This document shows positions 1-8,563 of a DNA stretch of 64,000 nucleotides, piece by piece; the first letter of the stretch is position 1, and each line of letters opens with the position of its first letter. The notes under the pieces were generated by a model that saw nothing but the letters and a program-made list of their open reading frames with translations, had not been told where the DNA came from and ran no database searches. The position numbers were made by a program, and so were the translations under genes. The DNA comes from Corynebacterium accolens (lineage in GTDB: Bacteria > Actinomycetota > Actinomycetes > Mycobacteriales > Mycobacteriaceae): NCBI RefSeq assembly GCF_023520795.1, contig NZ_CP046605.1, forward strand, positions 310,001-374,000, written 5' to 3'.

Positions 1-149
1 CCGTCCTTTGAGTCAAACGTCAAAGCATCTTTTTTCGTCTCTTGTTGTGCATGATTGCCAGTTGCGGCTTCGGCTTGAGCGGCAGTGGCTAGCCCTTCAC
101 TCGTCGCCAGCGCAAGCGCGATAGAGGCAAAGATTTTCTTAACGGACAT
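1..149 (-). CDS. Secreted protein, N-terminal part only (runs off the window)
   Basis: Read from an ATG at 149 the frame stays open to the window edge (49 codons). It begins M-S-V-K-K, followed by a hydrophobic Ala/Leu-rich stretch and Ala-rich residues around 25-30, which looks like a Sec signal peptide with an A-x-A type cleavage site. The region after it is hydrophilic (Gln, Lys, Thr). Only the start is visible, so no family can be named. The upstream 235 bp are AT-rich and non-coding and are followed by an insertion sequence, so any promoter must lie within that stretch. Confidence 0.6.
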   Translation of the reverse strand, partial: MSVKKIFASIALALATSEGLATAAQAEAATGNHAQQETKKDALTFDSKD

Positions 150-434
150 TTTATAAAACCCTTTCCTGGTACGTGAGTGACTAAATTCGTCACCCTATCG
201 ATATGTGAAATTAGAGACTTTTTTATTTATTCATCAAACGTTCAAGCGGTCAAGCGAAAGGAGTGAAAATTAACCATATGTTTACAACACCCTCGATAGC
301 TCACCGCATATTAATTAGGAAATCACCCTATAGACAAAGAGGTTACGAGAACGTTAATTGTGCATAAACTCTGAAATGTTGACTTGAAGTGTCCCAGGTT
401 TTGTTCCGTTTGAGTAGATGGGAAAATCTGGAAC

Positions 435-748
435 ATGCCGAGAAAATTTGACCAGGATGCGAAGGACCGTGTGGTCCGTCTCGTGGAGGACCGCATCGTG
501 GCGGAAAATATGTCGATGCGCCCCGCGTGCCAGGCAGTAGGCCCAAAGCTGGGGGTTTCATGGCACACAGCTCGTCAATGGACTTAAGCCTGCTCGCCGT
601 GCAGGAAGAACCCCAGAACCTGTGCCTGAAGATGTGGCTGCCGAAAACGCGAGGCTACGTCGTGAAAATCACCAGCTACGCGATACTAATGAGTTGTTGA
701 AGGCCGCGTCAGCTTTTTCGCGTCGGAACTCGACCCGAAACGTTAAGA
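435..748 (+). pseudogene. IS3-family orfA (helix-turn-helix part), frameshifted
   Basis: The frame opens at an ATG at 435 (M-P-R-K-F-D-Q-D) and matches orfA of the second IS copy (97 residues at 63275-63568). Around 553-558 it has a run of five G where the sister copy has four, which throws it out of frame and into a stop some 40 residues in. The rest of the orfA sequence (leucine-zipper-like A-E-N-A-R-L-R-R-E-N) is still legible in another frame up to about 715. A shorter T run near 717 adds a second change. It is a remnant. Confidence 0.8.
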
Positions 749-749
749 A

Positions 750-1672
750 ATGATCCGGTTCATCGATGAAAACCGGAATCGTTTCACTGCCCGAGTTCAT
801 CTGCAAGACGTTGAAAAATAACCGGGCTGGTGGGTTTATCACCTCGCGTGGGTATCGCCAGTCCAAGGCTCGCGGGTTAAGTGCTCGTCGACTTCGTGAT
901 GCTGCGTTGGTTGAACGCATTAGTGCTGTTCATCGGGATAATTATGGTGTCTACGGTGTGCGGAAAATGTGGCATGCTCTTCGCCGTGAAGGAATCGATA
1001 TCGGTCGTGAACAAACCGCCCGACTGATGCGCCTAGCTGGCGTTTCTGGCAAAGGCACAGGCGGATCACCGATTACAACCCGAAAAGCTAACGTGCCTGA
1101 TTTGCGCCCGGATTTGGTCGAGCGTGAATTTAAAGCTCAAGGACCGAATAAGCTGTGGGTGGCTGACATTACCTATGTACGGACACGAAAAGGATTCGTC
1201 TACACCGCGTTTGTCACCGACGTCTACTCCCGGCGGATCGTCGGGTGGGCGCTGTCAGATTCGATGCGGACCGAAGCTTTGCCGCTGCAAGCACTCAACC
1301 AAGCGATTGTGAGTGCTGAGGAAACAACAGGTCTCATTCACCATTCGGATCACGGCTCGCAGTACGTCAGCGTTGTCTACAACGAGCGACTTACCCGGCA
1401 CGGCATTACAGCTTCCACCGGAAGTGTTGGTGACTCCTATGATAATGCTCTGGCTGAAAACGTTAACGGCCCCTCATAAGAACGAGCTAGTCCATACCCG
1501 CAGGTGGGATGACGTTGTAGAGGTAGAAATCGCGACGTTCGAGTGGGTGTCATGGTGGAACGAGACTAGGCTCCACCAAAGCTTGGGATACCGAACCCCG
1601 GTCGAGGTGGAAACCGAGTTTTGGAAGCAGAACTTGCCACAGGCAATAATGGAAAACAAGGCAAATGCCTAG
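750..1672 (+). pseudogene. IS3-family orfB (DDE integrase-type transposase), frameshifted
   Basis: The natural start at 750 (M-I-R-F-I-D-E-N) shifts frame near 800 because of an extra G. A 237-residue frame then runs to 1479 and carries the DDE residues: D in W-V-A-D-I-T-Y, D in H-H-S-D-H-G-S-Q-Y and E in A-L-A-E-N. At a C run near 1470 the frame shifts again, and the C-terminal piece (H-T-R-R-W-D-D-V to N-K-A-N-A) continues in a different frame to 1672. Removing one C would rejoin the two parts. The same two shifts are present in the other copy. Confidence 0.82.
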
Positions 1673-1903
1673 GAACAAAACTCGGGGCACTTCAGTGTCT
1701 CGCTTGATGGTTCCTCATCATTCCCCTGGACTACGGGTTCAAGACGGTGATAATGCCCATGGCGGAGCATCGGTCTCCGATCAGCCTGGAGGTCTGGTCC
1801 TATAAAACTCATTCTTCCTTCACTCTTGGTATAGTTTTTCGTAGGGATTGAAGGCCGACAGAAATCACAGCCACCCTCGATTCGAATGTACAAAGATACG
1901 TGA

Positions 1904-2242
1904 GTGACTATGTTAAAAGGAATCACCTACGCATCGCTGGGTATGTTAGCGGTCTCCTCCTCCCTGTGGGCCATGTACATGCAAGACAATGCATTTGTGA
2001 TTATGAGCCTGCTTTTTGGACCAGTGGTCACTATATGGCAGATTCATCTCTATAAGGTGACGATTCCAAGCGCCGTTAATTTTATTGCGATAACCACTGG
2101 GATTGTGTCGGCTTTAGGTTTTGCAGTCCGGGATGATTTTTCAAATTTAACTAAAGCATTCTTAAGCTTTGGCACTGCTGGCGCATTGATCGCCTATGTT
2201 GGTTTCGCCGTTGTAGTGATTATTAATTCTCGCCTGAAGTGA
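1904..2242 (+). CDS. Small integral membrane protein, unknown function
   Basis: This 112-residue protein starts at GTG 1904, or at ATG 1910 two codons later. Hydrophobic segments lie at about residues 4-24, 28-48, 56-75 and 88-109, consistent with four membrane spans and little outside the membrane. The base composition is clearly more AT-rich than the heme and cell-wall genes further right, and it sits directly beside a decayed IS, so horizontal acquisition is plausible. I do not recognise a family. The 209 bp before it hold no convincing gene. Confidence 0.6.
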   Translation: MTMLKGITYASLGMLAVSSSLWAMYMQDNAFVIMSLLFGPVVTIWQIHLYKVTIPSAVNFIAITTGIVSALGFAVRDDFSNLTKAFLSFGTAGALIAYVGFAVVVIINSRLK

Positions 2243-2421
2243 AGGCCGTGGGAAGTTTTCAGCTCCTCAATCCCCACCTTTACCCAGCTGCCTAAAGGCT
2301 TAGGGGCGATACAAATCCTAATCAAACGATTTTAGCCAAGCCAGCTTTCTTGCCCCTTTGCAATGCCAACTAGTGTTATAGAGCGAAGCTCGAATGCACC
2401 TACGAACTCCAAGGAGAATTC

Positions 2422-3753
2422 ATGACGCACCGCTCGGACGCAGAGCTCGATACGGCGAGGGAGCCGGCATCGTCAGGCACCGGTGTGCCGCAGGCCGGCA
2501 ATCAGGAGGCGCGCCGGGCGGACCTGCGGCGGTGGAAAGCGATTGCGCTGTCGCTGCTTTTGCTGGCGGCGGTGATCTTTTTGGGGTGCTCGTGGTGGCA
2601 GGCATCGGAAAGCGGAGCGCCGGTGTGGGTGGGCTACGTGCGTGCGGCGGCGGAGGCTGGCATGGTCGGTGGCCTGGCGGACTGGTTTGCGGTGACTGCA
2701 CTCTTCCGCCGGCCGATGGGCTTGCCTATCCCGCATACCGCGCTGATTCCAAATAATAAGGACCGCGTGGGCGATGCGTTGAAGGACTTTGTGGAGGAGA
2801 ATTTCCTGACCGCGGATGCGCTGAGCGCTAAGGTGCGGGATGCGGAGCTGCCGCTGTGGTTGGCGCGCCAGGGGGCAGAACCCGGCAAGGCGGAGGAAGT
2901 CTCCGAATGGATTGGTCAGCGCGCCGCCAGCGTGGTGGAGGACCTCGACCCGGCTGAGGCGGAGCAGTTCATCCGCACCCAGGTCATGGACCGCCTGGCG
3001 GAGCCGGAGTGGGGGCCGCCATTGGGCCGGTTGCTGGAGGGCTATATCGCGGACGGCAAGGCGCGCCCGCTGGAGGATGACCTCATTGACTGGGCGCACA
3101 AGAAGATTCTTGGCATGGAATCGACGGTGGTCACGGCCATCGATGAGCGCATGCCCGGGTGGGCGCCGCGCTTTGCTCGCGAGATGGTGGGGGACAAGGT
3201 CTATAACGAGCTCGTCGAGTTCGCTGATGAGGTTCGCCGCGATGGCAACCACGAGGCCCGCCTGGCCATTCGCCGCAACTTGTCCAAGCTGGCTGCGGAC
3301 TTGCAGTGGGATGCGGATATGCGCGAGCGCATCGACAGCATCAAACAGGAGATGCTCGCCTCTGATCAGGTCCAGCAGGCGCCGGCAGCGATGTGGCGCA
3401 CGATTTCCACTACGCTAATTGATCAGTTCAATGACCCGGAATCCTTCCTGCGGCAAAAGATGACGGCCAAGGTGAAGGAATTGGCGCACCGTTTGCTCGA
3501 GGATTCCGAGTTCCTAGCCCAAGCCAATGACCTCGTGGACAAGGCCGCGCGCTACGCGGTGGAGAAATTCGCCCCGGAGATCATCGCGATCATCCCGGAG
3601 ACCATTAAGCGTTGGGATGCGCAGGAAGCCTCCCAGAATATCGAGCTGATGGTGGGGAAGGATCTGCAATTTATTCGCCTTAACGGCACGATCGTCGGCT
3701 CTCTGGCAGGCTTGGCCATATATGCTGTTAATCATCTCATTTTCGGCGCCTAA
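2422..3753 (+). CDS. DUF445 family membrane protein
   Basis: This 443-residue protein has a ribosome binding site (AAGGAG) ten bases before its ATG. A hydrophilic N-terminus is followed by one membrane span at about 40-58, then the DUF445 hallmark region around 67-120 (A-D-W-F-A-V-T-A-L-F-R-R-P, I-P-N-N-K-D-R). The long middle is charged and helical, and a second hydrophobic segment (about 424-441) ends the protein. DUF445 proteins resemble YjiN/YheB and have no settled function. The downstream gene begins 33 bp later and may be co-transcribed. Confidence 0.85.
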   Translation: MTHRSDAELDTAREPASSGTGVPQAGNQEARRADLRRWKAIALSLLLLAAVIFLGCSWWQASESGAPVWVGYVRAAAEAGMVGGLADWFAVTALFRRPMGLPIPHTALIPNNKDRVGDALKDFVEENFLTADALSAKVRDAELPLWLARQGAEPGKAEEVSEWIGQRAASVVEDLDPAEAEQFIRTQVMDRLAEPEWGPPLGRLLEGYIADGKARPLEDDLIDWAHKKILGMESTVVTAIDERMPGWAPRFAREMVGDKVYNELVEFADEVRRDGNHEARLAIRRNLSKLAADLQWDADMRERIDSIKQEMLASDQVQQAPAAMWRTISTTLIDQFNDPESFLRQKMTAKVKELAHRLLEDSEFLAQANDLVDKAARYAVEKFAPEIIAIIPETIKRWDAQEASQNIELMVGKDLQFIRLNGTIVGSLAGLAIYAVNHLIFGA

Positions 3754-3786
3754 TGCGCCGGAATAATTCATCACACGGAGGTTTTC

Positions 3787-4221
3787 ATGACTGAGAAGAA
3801 GAAGCTTTTTGATTCCCTGAAGGAAGCTGGCGCGTCCGCGCTGAATACCGCCAAGGACTTCGGTGGCCGCCTGCAGGAAGAGCGCGAGAACCAGGGTGCG
3901 CAGGGGGCGGGCGCACAGGACCCACAGGGCGATAAGGACGGCATGCTGGATAAGGCCACCACTACCGCCAAGCAGTGGGGCGCGTCCATCAAGAAGGCCG
4001 CGGAAGAAACCCGCGACTCGGAGGCTTTCTCTGAGGCGAAGGACAAGTTCGCGGATGCGTACCAGGAAACCCGCGAGGGCGTGAAGGACGCGTATGGCTA
4101 TGCCCAGGAGCGCGTGAACGAGAAGAAGAACGCGCCCAAGAACGGTAATTCCGCTGCGGCGGACAAGGACGATAATATTATCGATGGCGAAGTTATCGAT
4201 ACCGACGAACCCACGAATTAA
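3787..4221 (+). CDS. Hydrophilic helical protein, unknown function
   Basis: A 144-residue, highly charged protein with no membrane segment, preceded by a strong ribosome binding site (GGAGG, 3779). It contains loosely repeated helical units of the type A-x-x-A-K-D/Q-x-G-x-x-x and Y-x-x-A/T-R-E, reminiscent of late-embryogenesis-abundant or phasin-like amphipathic helices, but this is only a resemblance. The tail is acidic (D-D-N-I-I-D-G-E-V-I-D). It lies between a DUF445 gene and a DUF2516 gene in a tight same-strand group. Confidence 0.6.
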   Translation: MTEKKKLFDSLKEAGASALNTAKDFGGRLQEERENQGAQGAGAQDPQGDKDGMLDKATTTAKQWGASIKKAAEETRDSEAFSEAKDKFADAYQETREGVKDAYGYAQERVNEKKNAPKNGNSAAADKDDNIIDGEVIDTDEPTN

Positions 4222-4226
4222 TCTGC

Positions 4227-4517
4227 ATGTACGTTTTACTTGACATTGCCTATAAGTTTCCCATCTACTTCTTCCAGGCCCTGACCATTGCTGCCATCAT
4301 CGGTGCTGTCCTCGCGGCATCTACGCGCGAGGACGCGTTTCGGGCCGGCGACCGCAAAGGTAAATGGGTATGGGTAGGCCTGCTTGCGGGCTCGGCGGTG
4401 GCGATGGCTACCGGCCTGCAATTTTTGGCGTGGATTGGCACGGTCATCACCGGCATCTACTGGTTTGACGTGCGCCCGCAGCTCAAGGCCATCATCAACG
4501 GCGACTACAGCTACTAA
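4227..4517 (+). CDS. DUF2516 family small membrane protein
   Basis: A 96-residue protein starting 5 bp after the previous stop. It has an N-terminal hydrophobic helix (about 4-31), a short basic/acidic loop (T-R-E-D-A-F-R-A-G-D-R-K-G-K), and further hydrophobic segments (about 47-83) ending in a D-V-R-P-Q-L motif typical of actinobacterial DUF2516 proteins. Function is unknown in the family. The tight spacing with its neighbours suggests one operon from 2422 to 4963. Confidence 0.7.
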   Translation: MYVLLDIAYKFPIYFFQALTIAAIIGAVLAASTREDAFRAGDRKGKWVWVGLLAGSAVAMATGLQFLAWIGTVITGIYWFDVRPQLKAIINGDYSY

Positions 4518-4519
4518 GC

Positions 4520-4963
4520 ATGAAAAATCTCCTGCACGCTTCCGCCGCCGAGGTTAGGGAGCAGGCCACGGGGCAGCATGTTTTGGTCTCGCCGCACCAC
4601 GTGACGGTGGCGGCTGCAGCAGAGCCGGCGGGCATTACCGCCGTGGCGGGCTATCCCACCGGCCGGCACCACACGCTCATCAAGGCCTCTGAGGCCCGCC
4701 TGGCCATCCAGTCCGGCGCGGACGAGGTCTGGGTCAGCGTGGACGCCACGCTTGCCGATGCCACCCCCATCCTCTCCGAGCTCGTAGCCATCCGCGAGGC
4801 TTGCCCGGACCCGGCCCGCGTGGGCCTCATCCTGCCGGAGGCGGAACCGGCACGGTCCCTCGCGGAAACCGCTGCCGCCCAGGCCGGTTTTCACAAGATT
4901 GTCATAGGAAAAGGCAGCGAGCTGTCCAGCTCGCTGCCCGTCGTAGAATTTCCCGCCGCCTAA
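4520..4963 (+). CDS. Short DeoC-like (deoxyribose-phosphate aldolase-like) protein
   Basis: 147 residues, starting 2 bp after the preceding stop. The middle matches the DERA/DeoC barrel pattern: a strand ending in A-G-Y-P-T-G, then K-A-S-E-A-R-L-A-I-Q-S-G-A-D-E-V. Normal DeoC is about 220 residues and carries the Schiff-base lysine in a V-K-T-S-T-G-F strand. That region is missing, so aldolase activity is doubtful. The gene has intact ends and no frameshift, so it looks like a reduced family member. It contains one copy of the CTTGCCGATG word (4751). Confidence 0.6.
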   Translation: MKNLLHASAAEVREQATGQHVLVSPHHVTVAAAAEPAGITAVAGYPTGRHHTLIKASEARLAIQSGADEVWVSVDATLADATPILSELVAIREACPDPARVGLILPEAEPARSLAETAAAQAGFHKIVIGKGSELSSSLPVVEFPAA

Positions 4964-5000
4964 GTCGCGCCCTAGGCCGCCACTCCCTAGGTCGGCGCTG

Positions 5001-5804
5001 TTAGGCGGCCTTCTTCTGCTCGCCGCTCTCGGCGGAGAAGTGGTCCATATCGTTCATCGGGACATCGGTGCCGGTGATGGTCAGCGTGAGCTTGCCATCG
5101 CCCACGTCCACGGATTCAACCTGCATGTCATTGGCAACGAGCTGCTCGGACATGCCGTCCTGCAGGGCATCAGAAATGGCGCTGGTGGCTTGCTCTGGCA
5201 GGGAGAGGCCAAAGATGGCGGCCTCGGTGGCATTGATCTCCAGCTTGCCGTCGCGGGCGGTGGGCTTGAGCGAAAGGCTGGCTAAGCCGCCACCAAACTT
5301 CACTTCAAGCTCGTCGCTCTGGTCATTCGCGGTGATTTCAGTGACCACCATATTCCCAATGGTTTCGCTGCCGGATTGGTCCGAGATTCCCTTTTGGAAG
5401 CTCGCCAGCAGATAGTCATCCGGAACGGTGGTGGTGGCGCGGAGGAAGCCGGCCACTGGGTTATCTGCATCCGTGGACATATCTTCCACGTGGATTTCAG
5501 AGGCGGGTTGACCCTTGATCTGCGAGCCTTCGATCTGCAGGGTCGACGGCGTGGTCATATCCATCTGGGAAATCGAGCCGCGCATAAGCCCAAAGAGGAG
5601 GGGGCTGCCGCCAAAGCTTACCGAGGGATCCTCCGTGACCTCGATGCCTTCTTCTTTGGCGCTATTTTTAAACTCCTCGGTCATCTGGTTACCAATGAAC
5701 CAGCGCAGGCCAAATTCGGCGGTGAGGATTAAAACAAGCAGCGCTACGAGGACGCCTACGACAATTTTCCAAGCGAGCGATCCGCCCGATTTCTTTGCAG
5801 CCAT
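5001..5804 (-). CDS. DUF2993 (LmeA-like) envelope protein
   Basis: I start it at the ATG at 5804 (M-A-A-K-K-S-G-G), giving 267 residues; an in-frame start 12 codons earlier would place odd residues before the membrane helix. A single N-terminal transmembrane helix (about 10-32) is followed by an extracytoplasmic DUF2993 domain. The family includes mycobacterial LmeA, a phospholipid-binding protein involved in mannan elongation of lipoglycans. The specific role here is unproven. It converges with the DeoC-like gene, leaving 37 bp between the stops. Confidence 0.72.
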   Translation of the reverse strand: MAAKKSGGSLAWKIVVGVLVALLVLILTAEFGLRWFIGNQMTEEFKNSAKEEGIEVTEDPSVSFGGSPLLFGLMRGSISQMDMTTPSTLQIEGSQIKGQPASEIHVEDMSTDADNPVAGFLRATTTVPDDYLLASFQKGISDQSGSETIGNMVVTEITANDQSDELEVKFGGGLASLSLKPTARDGKLEINATEAAIFGLSLPEQATSAISDALQDGMSEQLVANDMQVESVDVGDGKLTLTITGTDVPMNDMDHFSAESGEQKKAA

Positions 5805-5853
5805 GACTACCAGTGTGGCGCATGAGGCGGCCGGTGGCAATGTGTGCTGGATA

Positions 5854-6663
5854 TTAGCGGGGCGCGATGCTCTCCCAGCTCACAGTGAGCGTATTATCGC
5901 GCAGCCGGCGGCGGGGAGGCTGGAGGTTAAAGGGGGCATCGGCAAGCAGGGCGTGTGCCATGCGCCATCGCACCCGCGGGCCGTGCGGGGCCCACCCGGC
6001 GGCGCGATCCCAGGCCCTATCGGCGGCCTGCAGGAGCTCGTGGATGGGCTCGCCGGGCACGTTGCGGTGGATGAGCACCTTGGGCAGGCGCTCGGCCACA
6101 TCGGAGGGACGGGCAACGTCGAAGGGATCCCACGCGAGCGTCAGCGTCTTCGGGCCATGCTGATCGAGCAGGATCCACGCCGCGCGCCGGCCCAGCTCAT
6201 CGCAGGTGCCCTCCACGAAGAACCCGCCAGGTGCCAAGCGCGAGCACACCGTCTGCCAGGCCTCCGCGACCTGGTCCACGTCGTATTGGCGCAGCACATT
6301 AAAGGCGCGCACCACCTGCGGCCGGTAGCCAGCGAGCTCAAATCCGCCCAGCTCAAAGCGGACGCCATCGCGCGGCGGCAGTACCCTGTCCGGGTGGATT
6401 TCCAGCCCGCGCACATCCACGCGGGGGTTGATGCGGCGCAGCCACCGCGCCCACTCCACGGTGGTGGTATGCGAGGCACCGTAACCCACGTCGAGCGCGA
6501 GCGGGGTGCGCACGTGGCGCAGCAGGGCCGAGATTTCCGGGTGCGCCATCATCCACCTATCGCAGCGCCTGAGCCTGTTGTAGTTGGTGGTGCCGCGGGT
6601 AATAACGCCAAAAGGCCGACCCGCTGCTGCGCTGGCGCGCAGGTTATGAGCGTGGTCGGCCAT
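5854..6663 (-). CDS. Class I SAM-dependent methyltransferase
   Basis: 269 residues, ATG at 6663. The SAM-binding motif I appears at about residues 54-66 (L-A-L-D-V-G-Y-G-A-S-H), the acidic motif II near R-G-L-E-I-H-P-D, and a motif like G-G-F-F-V-E-G-T-C-D-E near 147-157. The fold is therefore a Rossmann methyltransferase. The substrate cannot be told from the sequence. It is transcribed towards the DUF2993 gene, leaving 49 bp. Confidence 0.7.
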   Translation of the reverse strand: MADHAHNLRASAAAGRPFGVITRGTTNYNRLRRCDRWMMAHPEISALLRHVRTPLALDVGYGASHTTTVEWARWLRRINPRVDVRGLEIHPDRVLPPRDGVRFELGGFELAGYRPQVVRAFNVLRQYDVDQVAEAWQTVCSRLAPGGFFVEGTCDELGRRAAWILLDQHGPKTLTLAWDPFDVARPSDVAERLPKVLIHRNVPGEPIHELLQAADRAWDRAAGWAPHGPRVRWRMAHALLADAPFNLQPPRRRLRDNTLTVSWESIAPR

Positions 6664-6695
6664 GGGAATCGGTGGATGCTAAGGCTGGGGATGCC

Positions 6696-7187
6696 TTAGG
6701 AGTTTTCAGAAATCCACTGTTCGGTCAGCTTGCCCTCGTTATCAAAGAGCTCTGCGAGGGATTCGCCCACCTTCGGCTCGATGGCTGCGCCCATCATCGG
6801 AATCTTGACGGAGATCTCGTTGGTGTAGGTCAGCTTGGTCATCTCGCCCTCGCCGGCCAGGGAAATCTCGCCCTTGAAGTCCACCGGGGTGCCCTTGACG
6901 TCAGCGGTGTAATTGACGTCAGCGGCCTGGCCGTTGAGCTCGCCTACGGTGACCACGCGCTTGACCTTGAGGTCCTGCGAGACCATGGCGCGCACAGCCT
7001 CTGGCAAGAGGTTGGTCGGCAGGACCTCGTAGAGAGTTGCTACGTTATCGGAGAAATCGTGAACCTGGCCTGCCTCCGGGGAAAGATTTTCCACGATGTA
7101 CTCCCAGTACCCCTGGGTAAGCAGCGCCTTGTGAACCATGTCGATAGGCTGATTGATGGTTACGGTGTTTTCACTACGAGTTGACAT
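6696..7187 (-). CDS. DUF2505 family protein (START/SRPBCC-like fold)
   Basis: 163 residues from the ATG at 7187 (M-S-T-R-S-E-N-T-V-T-I-N-Q). The frame is open further upstream, but only this start avoids overlap with the divergent murB. The sequence is typical of DUF2505: an N-terminal strand and helix (I-D-M-V-H-K-A-L-L), then alternating beta strands and a long C-terminal helix. It belongs to the polyketide-cyclase/START-like superfamily, which binds hydrophobic ligands. Only 15 bp separate its start from murB, so the two promoters must overlap the opposing coding regions or transcripts must be nearly leaderless. Confidence 0.72.
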   Translation of the reverse strand: MSTRSENTVTINQPIDMVHKALLTQGYWEYIVENLSPEAGQVHDFSDNVATLYEVLPTNLLPEAVRAMVSQDLKVKRVVTVGELNGQAADVNYTADVKGTPVDFKGEISLAGEGEMTKLTYTNEISVKIPMMGAAIEPKVGESLAELFDNEGKLTEQWISENS

Positions 7188-7202
7188 GCTTAACAGACTA
7201 CC

Positions 7203-8336
7203 TTGGTATACGTGCTTGATAAATTTTTGACGCAACAACTCACAGCAATCGACGGCGTAGACGTGGATCCCACGGCGAGCTTTGCCGATCTCACCACCTT
7301 GCGCGTGGGGGGAAAGCCACAGGTCACGTTGCGTTGTTCGCTGCCCGAAGCAGCGGTTGCGGCACTGCGGTACCTCGCGAAAGAAAAAGTTCCTTTCATC
7401 GTGGTCGGCGGCGGCTCCAACCTGCTGGTTTCTGATGGCGAGGTAGACGTAGTCGCCGTTGTCCTGGACTTTGCCGCGGTGGACATGGATACCCAGACCG
7501 GTCTCGTGCGCGCCCAAGCCGGCGCGGTATGGGACGAGGTCGTGGCGGAATCCGTGGCGCAGTCCCTGGGCGGAATCGAGTGCCTGTCCGGCATTCCCGG
7601 CACGGTGGGCGCGGTGCCCGTGCAAAACGTGGGTGCCTATGGCGCCGAGATTTCTGAGGTCCTGACCCGCGTGCGCCTGTATAACCTGCGCACCGATGCC
7701 GATGAGTGGGTTCCCGTCTCCGATCTCGATCTGGCCTACCGCTACTCCAACCTGAAATTCACCGGCCGCGCGGTCGTGCTCGAGGTCGAATTGCAATTAA
7801 CCACGGATGGGCTCTCTCGCCCCTTACGCTTTGGGCAGCTTACCGATAACCCCGGCGAGCGCCGCCCCGTCGCCCAAGTCCGCGAGGAGGTCCTCGCCCT
7901 GCGCCGCGGCAAGGGCATGGTGCTCGATGCCGCCGACCACGACACCTGGTCCGCCGGCTCCTTCTTCACCAACCCCGTGGTCGAATCCAGCGTCGCCGAC
8001 GCCATCCAGGACAAGGTGCGCGCCACGCTTGGCGATGCCCCCGCCGACCGCATGCCCCGCCACCCCGTCGCCGCCGCACAGGGCGACACCTCCCCGCATG
8101 AGAAGCTCTCGGCCGCTTGGCTTATCGATAACGCCGGCTTTACAAAGGGCTACCCCGGCTCCGGCCCGGCAACGCTATCCACCAAGCACACCCTGGCGCT
8201 GACCAATCGCGGAAACGCGACCGCCGCCAATATCGTCGCCCTGGCCCGCACGATCCGCGATGGCGTCCGCGAGGCCTTCGGCGTCGAGCTCGTGCCCGAG
8301 CCCGTGTGGCTGGGCCTATCCATGGACGAGGACTAG
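7203..8336 (+). CDS. murB: UDP-N-acetylmuramate dehydrogenase MurB
   Basis: MurB reduces UDP-GlcNAc-enolpyruvate to UDP-MurNAc with NADPH, the second committed step of peptidoglycan precursor synthesis, in the cytoplasm with FAD bound. The FAD-binding part is clear: T-T-L-R-V-G-G-K-P near residue 31, V-V-G-G-G-S-N-L-L-V near 65 and G-I-P-G-T-V-G-A near 132. The C-terminal substrate domain has S-A-G-S-F-F-T-N-P, with the conserved serine, and W-L-I-D-N-A-G-F. At about 377 residues it is a normal length. Start is TTG 7203 or GTG 7212; no ribosome binding site decides. Confidence 0.92.
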   Translation: MVYVLDKFLTQQLTAIDGVDVDPTASFADLTTLRVGGKPQVTLRCSLPEAAVAALRYLAKEKVPFIVVGGGSNLLVSDGEVDVVAVVLDFAAVDMDTQTGLVRAQAGAVWDEVVAESVAQSLGGIECLSGIPGTVGAVPVQNVGAYGAEISEVLTRVRLYNLRTDADEWVPVSDLDLAYRYSNLKFTGRAVVLEVELQLTTDGLSRPLRFGQLTDNPGERRPVAQVREEVLALRRGKGMVLDAADHDTWSAGSFFTNPVVESSVADAIQDKVRATLGDAPADRMPRHPVAAAQGDTSPHEKLSAAWLIDNAGFTKGYPGSGPATLSTKHTLALTNRGNATAANIVALARTIRDGVREAFGVELVPEPVWLGLSMDED

Positions 8337-8408
8337 GCCGCGCCTTTCGGCGCGACGGGGCCGCAGCCGCTGTGGCCGCGCGGGTTTTAGGCCTGCGCGG
8401 ACATAAAA

Positions 8409-8477
8409 ACGTCCAAAACAACCGCGTTCTTCTAAAATTTGCCCTCATTTTTGGCGAAACGCGGTTGTTTTGGACGT
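8409..8477. repeat. Perfect 20-bp inverted repeat with 29-nt loop
   Basis: Arms at 8409-8428 (ACGTCCAAAACAACCGCGTT) and 8458-8477 are exact reverse complements. The repeat lies between the convergent murB and luxS genes in an otherwise non-coding 227-bp gap. As RNA it would form a very stable hairpin but lacks a following U tract on either side. It could act as a bidirectional transcription barrier or be a small dispersed palindromic element. Confidence 0.85.
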
Positions 8478-8563
8478 AAGTGTCGCTTGCAGGCAGCACT
8501 GGCAGCGCGGGCAGCACGGGCAGGCAGCGCAAAGCCGCCCCGGCGCTGCGGCCCGGCGCAGTC

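Larger units (their letters stand above)
385..1694 (+). mobile_element. IS3-family insertion sequence, copy 1 (decayed)
   Basis: The element is bounded by imperfect 23-bp terminal inverted repeats at 385-407 and 1672-1694 (left begins TGAAGTGTCCCAGG, right mirrors TGAAGTGCCCCGAG, both followed inward by TTTTGTTCC). It carries orfA and orfB in the usual IS3 arrangement. A sister copy lies at 62307-63618 on the opposite strand. Both reading frames are interrupted by single-base changes in homopolymer runs, so the copy should not make a full transposase. No short direct repeat is evident at its borders (ACT on the left, GTG on the right), suggesting an old insertion or later rearrangement. Confidence 0.88.

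Noticed and set aside
1695-1903. Open frame on the minus strand at 1669-1926
   Set aside because: It overlaps the IS end and the start of the next gene, has no ribosome binding site and no recognisable motif.
5515-6699. Long 394-codon rightward open frame
   Set aside because: It lies antisense to the DUF2993 and methyltransferase genes, which have clear family motifs; a high-GC shadow frame.
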